This document shows positions 1 through 6,637 of a stretch of DNA of 32,949 nt, in pieces. Both the position numbers and the translations under genes were made by a program. The notes under the pieces are model-generated. The model had not been told where the DNA came from and made no database searches. It saw nothing but the letters and a program-made list of their open reading frames with translations. The stretch is from Bacteroidales bacterium (GTDB lineage: Bacteria; Bacteroidota; Bacteroidia; Bacteroidales; WCHB1-69): assembly GCA_017544105.1 (NCBI GenBank), contig JAFYEU010000050.1:1-32949 (forward strand), read 5' to 3'. Position 1 is the first letter of the stretch. Each line of letters starts with the position of its first letter.

Positions 1-1
1 C

Positions 2-493
2 TACCTTTCCGACTTCACCGTGGACCTCGGTCCCGACACCACGATCTGCGAGGGCAAGACGCTACTCCTCTCGGCGGAGAATCCCTTCTGCGACTACGAG
101 TGGCAGGACGGCAGCACGCAGCCCACCTATCTGGTCAGATTCCCGGGCACCTACAGCGTGACCGCCAGCAACCAGTGCTTCGCGCATGGCGACGACATAG
201 TGGTGGAGTACGAGCCGTGCGACCAGGAGCTCTGGATGCCCAACAGCTTCACGCCCGACGGGGACGGCCTCAACGACCTCTTCCTGCCGGTGTTCTCCTA
301 CCCCGACGAGGTGGAGAGCTTCGAGATGACCATCTACGACCGCGGTGGCATAGTGCAGTACATGACGCGGCGCCTGGACAAGGGCTGGGACGCCGCGGGC
401 GTGCCCATAGGCACCTACGTGGTCTTCATCCGCTACAAGAGCAAGGGACAGGAGACGAGAGACGTGACGGGAAGCGTGACGGTGGTGAGGTGA
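2..493 (+). CDS. T9SS type B cargo protein, 3' fragment (gliding motility-associated C-terminal domain)
   Basis: The frame is open to the left edge, so only the last 163 codons of a larger gene are visible; a GTG at 20 lies inside the frame and is probably not the start. The visible part begins with a PKD/Ig-like segment (DLGPDTTICEG, then YEWQDGST and GTYSVTASNQC), common in Bacteroidota surface proteins. It ends in a C-terminal sorting domain of the type B (CHU/gliding) kind: PNSFTPDGDGLNDLF, then YDRGG, GWDAAG, GTYVVFIRYKS and the final SVTVVR. In this family the domain directs export through the type IX secretion system and surface attachment. The N-terminal functional domain lies outside the window, so the role of the whole protein cannot be told. 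The following gene is convergent (ends at 583). Confidence 0.88.
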   Translation, partial: YLSDFTVDLGPDTTICEGKTLLLSAENPFCDYEWQDGSTQPTYLVRFPGTYSVTASNQCFAHGDDIVVEYEPCDQELWMPNSFTPDGDGLNDLFLPVFSYPDEVESFEMTIYDRGGIVQYMTRRLDKGWDAAGVPIGTYVVFIRYKSKGQETRDVTGSVTVVR

Positions 494-582
494 ACCAACG
501 GATTTGTTTGGTGTTAACGCGCCCCATGGGAAGGACTATAAACCACGGGATCAACCTTGGCTTCTAAGCTCTTATGACCTCC

Positions 583-2856
583 TCACTTTTTCAGGTATTC
601 ATCGATGCTCTGGGCGGCTTTTTTGCCAGCGCCCATGGCGAGGATGACGGTGGCTGCGCCCGTGACGATGTCGCCGCCGGCGAAGATGCCCCGGCGGGAG
701 GTCTGGCCTCCTTCGTCAGCGTTGACACAGCCGTGCTTGTTGGTCTCCAGTCCGTCGGTGGTGGAGACGATGAGCGGGTTCGGGGAGGTGCCTACGGCGA
801 TGATGACCATGTCGACATCAATGGTGAAGTCGGAGTCGGGAATGGGCACGGGTCTCCGTCGTCCGGAGGCGTCGGGTTCGCCCAGCTCCATGCGGGTGCA
901 GACGATGCCGTTCACCCAGCCCTTGTCGTCGCTGAGGATCTCCTTGGGGTTGCAGAGCAGGTTCATGATCACGCCCTCCTCCTTGGCGTGGTGCACCTCC
1001 TCGGCGCGGGCGGGCAGCTCGGCCTCGGAACGGCGATAGACGATGTGCACCTCGGCACCCAGACGGATGGCGGTGCGGGCGGCGTCCATGGCCACGTTGC
1101 CACCGCCGACCACGGCGACCTTCTTGCCCACATAGTTGGGGGTCTCATGCTCTTTTTTGTAGGAGAAGAGCAGGTTGTTGCGCGTCAGGAACTCGTTGGC
1201 GGAGACGACCCCGCATAGGTTTTCGCCCTCGATGTTGAGGAAGTTCGGGAATCCGGCGCCCGTGCCTAGGAAGATGGCGTCGAAGCCCCACTTGTTGAGG
1301 ATGTCATCCACCGTGACCGTGCGGCCGACGACGATGTCACTCTCAAACTGAACCCCCATGTTGCGGAGGTTGTCGATTTCGTGCTTCACGACAGTGTCCT
1401 TGGGCAGACGGAAGGAGGGGATGCCATAGACGAGCACGCCGCCGAACTCATGGAGCACCTCAAAGACGGTGACCCCATAACCTCTGGTACGCAGCTCTTT
1501 GGCACAGGTCAAGCCAGCGGGACCGCTGCCGATGACGGCCACATGGTAGCCATTCTCCACAATGACATTATGGAAGGAGAGGCGTTGTTCGCGCATATAG
1601 TCGCCCACGAAGCGTTCCAGCTTGCCGATGGCGATGGGCTCGCCCTTGCGGCCTAGGATACACTGGCCTTCGCACTGGGTCTCCTGCGGGCACACGCGGC
1701 CGCAGACGGCAGGCAAGGCAGTGTCTTGGCTGATAATGCGGGCTGCCTCCTCAAAGTCGCCTTCCGCCACCTTGCGGATGAACTCGGGAATGTGGATGGA
1801 GACGGGACACCCCGTCACGCACATCGGCTTCTTGCAGTTGAGACAGCGGCGGGCTTCTTCGATGGCCTCCTCAGCATTGTAGCCATAACACACCTCCTCA
1901 AAGTTGCGTTTGCGCACCTCTGCGGGCTGCTCGCGCACCGGCACACGCCGCTTGGGCATCGGGGCCTCGTGGGTGATGCCACCGACATGGCACACGTGGC
2001 CTTCGGCGATTTCCTGCTGCTCCAGCTCCTTGCGCGTCTCTATATGGTCGTACATCACCTGCCGGCGCATGCACTCGTCAAAGTCTATCAGGGAAGCGTC
2101 AAACTCGGGACCGTCCACACAGGTGAACTTGGTCTCGCCACCCACCGTCACACGGCATGCCCCGCACATGCCCGTGCCATCAACCATCAGGGAGTTGAGG
2201 CTGACCACACAAGGGATGCCCAACTCGGCACACTTCTTGGCCGTGAACTTCATCATGATCATCGGGCCGATGGCCGTGACCTCGTCATAATGCTTGCCCT
2301 CGTTCACGACGAGATGCTGCAGCATGTCGGTCACATTGCCCTTGAATCCCAAGGAGCCGTCGTCGGTGGCGATGTAGAGGTTCTTGGCCACGGGGCGCAA
2401 CTTCTCCAGGTAGAAGAGCAACGAGGCAGTACGTGCCCCGATGATGACGTCGCTGTCCAGTCCGTGGGCATACATCCAGCGCACCAACGGCAGGATGGGC
2501 GCGATGCCCACGCCACCGGCGATGAAGCAGTAACGCTGCTTTTGCAACACCTCCATCGGACGATTGACAAAGGCGGACGGCTGTCCCAGTGGACCCGCCA
2601 CATCCCAGAAAGAGTCCCCAACGCGAAAGTTGTTCACCATTTTGCGCGTGGAATATCCGATCGTCTTGATGACCAACGATATGGTCCCGGTCATCAGGTT
2701 GGAATCGCTGATGGTGAGGGGGATACGCTCCGCAGTGGCGTCGGATTTAACGATGACAAACTGACCCGGCAGCGCGGCACGGGCAATGTGGGGAGCCTCC
2801 ACCACAATCAGGTGCGTGTCTTGGCCTAACTCCTTCTTCTGGGTGATTCTATACAT
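583..2856 (-). CDS. Fused NfnA-NfnB-like flavin/iron-sulfur oxidoreductase (usually labelled DHODB NAD-binding subunit/glutamate synthase small subunit)
   Basis: 757 residues with two halves. Residues 1-280 are a ferredoxin-NADP reductase-like module with a flavin motif (RIPLTIS), an NAD-binding stretch (IAGGVGIAP, 112-120) and a [2Fe-2S] site. At that site the ligands read Asp226, Cys231, Cys234 and Cys246, i.e. D-x4-C-x2-C-x11-C. PyrK proteins have Cys at the first position; Asp there is what is known for NfnA. Residues 320-757 are GltD/NfnB-like, with two [4Fe-4S] motifs (Cys338/341/346/350 and Cys385/389/395/399), a GSGPAG dinucleotide fold near 443 and a second GGGNVAMDAART fold. I infer an NADH/ferredoxin/NADP transhydrogenase (electron-bifurcating Nfn/Sud type) rather than pyrimidine or glutamate synthesis; no pyrD or gltB is adjacent. 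It has its own promoter at 2913-2943. Confidence 0.85.
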   Translation of the reverse strand: MYRITQKKELGQDTHLIVVEAPHIARAALPGQFVIVKSDATAERIPLTISDSNLMTGTISLVIKTIGYSTRKMVNNFRVGDSFWDVAGPLGQPSAFVNRPMEVLQKQRYCFIAGGVGIAPILPLVRWMYAHGLDSDVIIGARTASLLFYLEKLRPVAKNLYIATDDGSLGFKGNVTDMLQHLVVNEGKHYDEVTAIGPMIMMKFTAKKCAELGIPCVVSLNSLMVDGTGMCGACRVTVGGETKFTCVDGPEFDASLIDFDECMRRQVMYDHIETRKELEQQEIAEGHVCHVGGITHEAPMPKRRVPVREQPAEVRKRNFEEVCYGYNAEEAIEEARRCLNCKKPMCVTGCPVSIHIPEFIRKVAEGDFEEAARIISQDTALPAVCGRVCPQETQCEGQCILGRKGEPIAIGKLERFVGDYMREQRLSFHNVIVENGYHVAVIGSGPAGLTCAKELRTRGYGVTVFEVLHEFGGVLVYGIPSFRLPKDTVVKHEIDNLRNMGVQFESDIVVGRTVTVDDILNKWGFDAIFLGTGAGFPNFLNIEGENLCGVVSANEFLTRNNLLFSYKKEHETPNYVGKKVAVVGGGNVAMDAARTAIRLGAEVHIVYRRSEAELPARAEEVHHAKEEGVIMNLLCNPKEILSDDKGWVNGIVCTRMELGEPDASGRRRPVPIPDSDFTIDVDMVIIAVGTSPNPLIVSTTDGLETNKHGCVNADEGGQTSRRGIFAGGDIVTGAATVILAMGAGKKAAQSIDEYLKK

Positions 2857-2912
2857 AAATGGTCGTTTTGTAGGTGTGTCGAAAATTATGCCGTTTTATG
2901 AATAACAAGTCG

Positions 2913-2943
2913 CAAAAGTATCATTTTTTGCGAAAGTATCAAA
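2913..2943 (-). promoter_or_regulatory. Bacteroidota promoter of the NfnAB-like gene
   Basis: Read on the minus strand, TTTG (2940-2943) is followed after 19 bases by TACTTTTG (2913-2920), a match to the Bacteroidota primary sigma consensus TTTG-N19-TAnnTTTG. The start codon is at 2856, giving a leader of roughly 50 bases. The -33 element overlaps the stop codon of the upstream TetR gene. A second near-match, TACTTTCG, lies 18 bases upstream at 2931-2938, so the region is also a direct repeat. Confidence 0.7.
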
Positions 2944-3541
2944 ACAAATTGTGGGTTTCCAAACTGCTAATCACAAAGTCCATCAATTCCTCCCCTCGGT
3001 CATTCATGGCCGGCACCAGCAGATAACGGATCAGGTTTCCGTCAAACTTTCTGTCAATGACGTAGTTAAAGACGTTGAATAGAAAAAAGTCTGAGAAGCT
3101 GGCGCTGTCCAACGATTCCCACACTTGATAATGCTGTTTTCCTTCCTGTAAGATCTCTATGACGATCTTGGAGAAAGGGGCCTTCACATCCGTCATCAGA
3201 TGATGTTCTACAGCAAACTGATAATACGGGGTTTTCTCCGCCGCAATGGCCTCCACCTCGGTCATGAACAAGACAAGTTTCTCCACCGCGTTGTTGCAAT
3301 CGGCAAGCCTCTCCCGGATACGTTTTGCCAAGATCTTCATCCAGAGATCGAAAGTGAGTTTGAGGGAGTACTCCTTGGAATGGTAACGATTGAAGAAGGT
3401 CTTCGTGGAGATGCCCATCCCTTCCGCGATCATTTCCACCGAATGGTCAAAGCCATGGGCCATATAGTAATGGTACAACTGCTCTATCTTTTTCTGATAA
3501 AGACTTCTGTCAGTGTTCTTGGGACGGATGGCGGCAGGCAT
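2939..3541 (-). CDS. TetR/AcrR-family transcriptional regulator
   Basis: 200 residues, typical for the family. The N-terminal third carries a TetR-type helix-turn-helix (roughly residues 30-65: VEMIAEGMGISTKTFFNRYH followed by a charged K-E-Y helix). The remainder is a helical ligand-binding/dimerisation domain too divergent to assign a ligand. It starts 19 bases after the stop of the DoxX/MauE-Trx gene on the same strand, so the two are probably cotranscribed. Its stop codon lies within the -33 region of the NfnAB-like promoter, which makes the redox genes on both sides plausible targets; that is inference from position only. Confidence 0.82.
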   Translation of the reverse strand: MPAAIRPKNTDRSLYQKKIEQLYHYYMAHGFDHSVEMIAEGMGISTKTFFNRYHSKEYSLKLTFDLWMKILAKRIRERLADCNNAVEKLVLFMTEVEAIAAEKTPYYQFAVEHHLMTDVKAPFSKIVIEILQEGKQHYQVWESLDSASFSDFFLFNVFNYVIDRKFDGNLIRYLLVPAMNDRGEELMDFVISSLETHNLF

Positions 3542-3560
3542 AAGATCAAGGGTGTCGGGA

Positions 3561-4493
3561 TTAGGGGATGAAGGAGACCACCTCTCGTTCGGTCAGCTCC
3601 CGCAGGTCGGCAGCCTTGAGCACCTCCTGATGATGAACGAAGAGATAGGTGGGGAAACGGCCGTTGACGAGCTCCACAGCCTGGATGGGACTGATGGTGA
3701 CATAGCGGAAGTCGCCGCTCCCGGTCTCCTCCTTGAACTGGTCGATGGCATCTTCGTCTTTGCCCCAGATGGTGATGAGGATGCGGCTGTTGTCCAGTCC
3801 GTTGCGCTCGCTGAAGGCTTGCAACTTCTCCATGCTGATCTTGCAGTATTTGCAGCCGGAAGCGACGACCCCGATGATGTAGTTGCCCGTGTCCAGTTGC
3901 TGCGCCTGCATGACAGAGTCTTGCATGAAAGAGTGGAAGGCCTTCTCGTTGTAGGAGTTATGGTCTTTCTTGAAGAAGTTGTACACTCCGTCAAGCGGGA
4001 ACAATACGAAGGTGGCGGTGAAGGCGGCCAACACTCCAAAGAGCCCCACCAGACGCCACCCTTTGAAGTGTGCAGTGCTATCCTTCCGGATGAAGAGAAG
4101 CAGGACGATGGTGACAAGGTTTTTAACGATGGACCAGGTGGGATTCAACTCCACGAGGTCGCCCATACAGTGGCAACTGCTGTCGTTACGAAAAAGCGCC
4201 ACATAGACGAGGAGCAGGGTGAAACCGATCATCATCAGCAGGGTGGCCCACCAAGTTGGCTTGTATAAGATCTTGAAGATGAGGAAGAATCCAAGGATCA
4301 TCTCTGCCGCGATGACGAGTCGGGCAATGATGGAACTGAAGACAAAGTTGAAGATTTGGAAGCTGAAGATATAGAGTTCAAAATGATCCAAGGATAAGAG
4401 CTTCATGATGGCCGTGGCAATGAAAAAAGCGCCTAACAATACGCGAAGCACGGTCTTGATGAGGGTGATGGGCTTGATATTGAGGGTGTCCAT
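3561..4493 (-). CDS. DoxX/MauE-like membrane protein fused to a thioredoxin-fold domain
   Basis: 310 residues. The N-terminal half has about four hydrophobic segments (about 10-32, 50-75, 82-102, 120-136) and a Cys pair, C107-H-C109-M-G-D, at the position where MauE/DoxX-like quinone- or thiol-redox proteins carry their cysteines. A further hydrophobic segment near 148-166 leads to a periplasmic thioredoxin-like domain with the redox motif C214-K-Y-C217 and a TlpA-like cis-Pro region (RFPTYLF). This resembles the widespread Bacteroidota DoxX family known from Bacteroides (BT_3928-like, from memory). Likely role: transfer of electrons or disulfides across the inner membrane. It leads a two-gene unit with the TetR gene and is divergent from the permease at 4589. 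Confidence 0.75.
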   Translation of the reverse strand: MDTLNIKPITLIKTVLRVLLGAFFIATAIMKLLSLDHFELYIFSFQIFNFVFSSIIARLVIAAEMILGFFLIFKILYKPTWWATLLMMIGFTLLLVYVALFRNDSSCHCMGDLVELNPTWSIVKNLVTIVLLLFIRKDSTAHFKGWRLVGLFGVLAAFTATFVLFPLDGVYNFFKKDHNSYNEKAFHSFMQDSVMQAQQLDTGNYIIGVVASGCKYCKISMEKLQAFSERNGLDNSRILITIWGKDEDAIDQFKEETGSGDFRYVTISPIQAVELVNGRFPTYLFVHHQEVLKAADLRELTEREVVSFIP

Positions 4494-4517
4494 AGTCGGG
4501 ATTCAATAAAATAGGCG

Positions 4518-4525
4518 CAAAGATA
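4518..4525 (-). promoter_or_regulatory. -7 box for the DoxX/MauE-Trx and TetR genes
   Basis: TATCTTTG on the minus strand, 24 bases before the start codon at 4493. No clear -33 element was found at the expected spacing. It sits back-to-back with the plus-strand box at 4558-4565. Confidence 0.5.
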
Positions 4526-4557
4526 CAAAAATTCGTGGTATGTGTGAAAAAATCTTC

Positions 4558-4565
4558 TACTTTTG
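4558..4565 (+). promoter_or_regulatory. -7 box for the BASS-family permease
   Basis: TACTTTTG matches TAnnTTTG. It lies downstream of the in-frame start at 4535 and 23 bases upstream of ATG 4589, which is why the later start was chosen. Confidence 0.55.
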
Positions 4566-4588
4566 CCGCCCGAAAATTTTCGATTCTT

Positions 4589-5533
4589 ATGCAGGAGAAA
4601 CTTAGGAGTTACGTGTTGCCCGCAGCCATTCTTTTTGGACTGTTGCTGCATAAGTGGTGCGCCCTGATCTCCTTCTTGGCTCCATATCTGGTTTTCGTCA
4701 TACTGCTCCTGAACTTTGTGGCTGTGGATCTCCGCAAGCTGCACTTCACCAAGATGCAATGGTGCATTCTCGCCTTTCAGGTGGTGGTGAGCATCGCCGC
4801 CTATTATCTGGTCATCTCCACCATTCATAATCCGCTGTTGGCGCAGGGCATCCTGATCGGCATCCTCTGTCCGGTGGCCTGCTCGGTGGTGGTCATTGCC
4901 TGCATGCTCGGGGCCGACCGTCCGACGGTGACTGCCTACACGGTGATTGGCAACTTGGCCATTGCTGTGGTAGCCCCGCTCTATTTCACCATTGCGGGCG
5001 TGCATCCAGAGCTACCCATGCTCTCTTCTTTCTGGCTGATATTCAAAAAGATAGCACCCACTATTGGCCTTCCCTTCTTTGTGGCCTTGTTGTTGCAGGT
5101 CGGCTGGCCCAGCGCCCACAATTTCCTGGCCAGATACAACGGGGTCACCTTTTATATATGGGCATTCTTGTTGTTTGTTACGCTTGGCCAGACCATTGAC
5201 TTCATCTTCCTGCATGGTGCGGGCAACGAGTGGAATATCGTCTGGCTGGCGGTGGCCTCTATGGTGGTTTGTGCCATACAGTTCGGCACGGGCAAGTGGA
5301 TTGGTCATCGGTTTGGCGACAGCATGGCCGGTGGGCAGATGCTCGGTCAGAAGAATACCGCTATGGGCATTTGGATGGCCAATACGTTTCTCACACCGCT
5401 CACGTCAGTATTTCTGGCATGCTATTCAGTCTGGCAAAATTTGTTCAACAGTTGGCAGATATGGCGTCACGACCACCAAAAACTTACTTCTGCGCCATCT
5501 TCAGCAGCACAATCGTCACTGTCAGGAAGATAA
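4589..5533 (+). CDS. Bile acid:sodium symporter-family (BASS-like) membrane transporter
   Basis: 314 residues from ATG 4589 (MQEKLRSYVLPAA). The longer frame from 4535 would begin upstream of the likely promoter and adds an unhydrophobic tail. The protein has about nine to ten hydrophobic segments and family-like features: an early LAPYLVFVILLLNF segment, GILCPVACSVVVIACMLGADR in the middle and GQKNTAMGIWMANTFL near the end, the last resembling the second crossover motif of BASS/SBF transporters. Substrate is unknown; members move bile acids, pantoate, pyruvate or other organic anions with sodium. The last 50 bases overlap the 3' end of the convergent lptG-like gene. Confidence 0.75.
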   Translation: MQEKLRSYVLPAAILFGLLLHKWCALISFLAPYLVFVILLLNFVAVDLRKLHFTKMQWCILAFQVVVSIAAYYLVISTIHNPLLAQGILIGILCPVACSVVVIACMLGADRPTVTAYTVIGNLAIAVVAPLYFTIAGVHPELPMLSSFWLIFKKIAPTIGLPFFVALLLQVGWPSAHNFLARYNGVTFYIWAFLLFVTLGQTIDFIFLHGAGNEWNIVWLAVASMVVCAIQFGTGKWIGHRFGDSMAGGQMLGQKNTAMGIWMANTFLTPLTSVFLACYSVWQNLFNSWQIWRHDHQKLTSAPSSAAQSSLSGR

Positions 5534-6614
5534 GGTTGGGGAACCAGGTGCCCAGCACCGGAGGTAAGCCGCCGGATACGGAGAAGACCGTGGATATCTG
5601 CTGCAGGAAGATGAAGGTGAAGGCCAACCCCATGCCAATGAAGATGTGCACACCCACGCCGCGAGCGTTCTTGCGGGAGGAGACGCTGACGCCAAGGAAG
5701 GTCATGATGATGATACCCAAAGGGTTGGAAACGCGCTTGTGGGCTTCTATCTGATAGCTGGCCACCATGTTGGAACCTCTGCGCTTCTCTTCCCGGATAA
5801 ACTTTCTCAGTTGGGTGAACGGCATCGTCTCACTGATGAACACATCTTGGCTGAAGTTCACGGGGAGCACGTTGAAGGTGGTGTCAAGATAGTCGCCGGT
5901 GGAGACATGCTCCACGCCGTCAATGATCTGGCGGCGGACATACTTGTGCAGTATCCAGTGACCGTTTGTCTTGTTGAATTGCATGGTCTGGGCGGAGATC
6001 TTCTCCACGATGCGCTGCTGGTCAAAGGCCTCGTAGGTGACAAAGTAGCCCTGGTCTTGGCGACGGTCCCACCGTTCCACGAAGATGTAGCTCTTGCTGT
6101 CGTTCTTGACGTGGATGTAGGAGGTGGAGATGGCTGCTCTTCCGAAATAGGCGTATTTGAATTCGTTGAGCCGCGCGTTGGTGTAAGGCACCACCAGGTT
6201 GGCCAATAGCAGCGATACCAGCATGATGATGATGGAACCCACCAGATAGGGTCGCAGGAACCGCCTGAAGGAGATGCCGTTGCCCAGGATGGAGACGATT
6301 TCATTGTGGGACGAGAGCTTGGAGGTGAACCAGATGACGCTGATGAAGGTGAACAGCGGGATGAAGAGGTTGATGAAGTAGGGGATGAAGTTGAGATAAT
6401 AGCCTGTGATGATCTGGCCTACCGGAACCCCTTTGTCCATGAAGCGCTGGATGTTCTCCGAGAGGTCGAAGATGACGACGATGGTCATGAGCAGGGCAAT
6501 GGAATAGATCACCGAGCCGAGAAATTTCCTCAGCAGATACGAGTCCAGAATCTTCCAGCCGGTTTTCTCGCGGAAGAGTTCTGAGAATCTATGCCATTGC
6601 TCCCTAATCTTCAT
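5484..6614 (-). CDS. lptG: LptF/LptG-family lipopolysaccharide export permease
   Basis: 376 residues with the family layout: transmembrane segments near 28-50, 65-85 and 110-135, a periplasmic beta-jellyroll domain (about 150-270), then three C-terminal segments (SNPLGIIIMTFLGVSVSS, GVGVHIFIGMGLAFTFIFLQQI, and the end). The N-terminal stretch SYLLRKFLGSVIYSIALL is typical. LptF/G proteins form the inner-membrane channel that moves LPS from the bilayer to the Lpt bridge; F and G cannot be told apart securely here. It starts 23 bases after the stop of the S9 peptidase gene on the same strand; that gap contains the words of the intergenic repeat family (TTGAACTTTGACTGTTGA). Confidence 0.85.
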   Translation of the reverse strand: MKIREQWHRFSELFREKTGWKILDSYLLRKFLGSVIYSIALLMTIVVIFDLSENIQRFMDKGVPVGQIITGYYLNFIPYFINLFIPLFTFISVIWFTSKLSSHNEIVSILGNGISFRRFLRPYLVGSIIIMLVSLLLANLVVPYTNARLNEFKYAYFGRAAISTSYIHVKNDSKSYIFVERWDRRQDQGYFVTYEAFDQQRIVEKISAQTMQFNKTNGHWILHKYVRRQIIDGVEHVSTGDYLDTTFNVLPVNFSQDVFISETMPFTQLRKFIREEKRRGSNMVASYQIEAHKRVSNPLGIIIMTFLGVSVSSRKNARGVGVHIFIGMGLAFTFIFLQQISTVFSVSGGLPPVLGTWFPNLIFLTVTIVLLKMAQK

Positions 6615-6637
6615 ACCTCAACAGTCAAAGTTCAATG

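Noticed and set aside
520-560. Possible third copy of the 28-base element (GCGCCCCATGGG)
   Set aside because: Only a short GC-rich match; the GGGGGC start and GATGARCCC end are absent.
1726-2829. 367-codon plus-strand frame opposite the NfnAB-like gene
   Set aside because: His/Leu/Asp-rich composition with no recognisable motif; antisense shadow of a well-supported gene.
583-2856. Calling this gene pyrK or gltD
   Set aside because: No pyrD or gltB neighbour, and the Asp ligand at the 2Fe-2S site argues for an Nfn/Sud-type enzyme.
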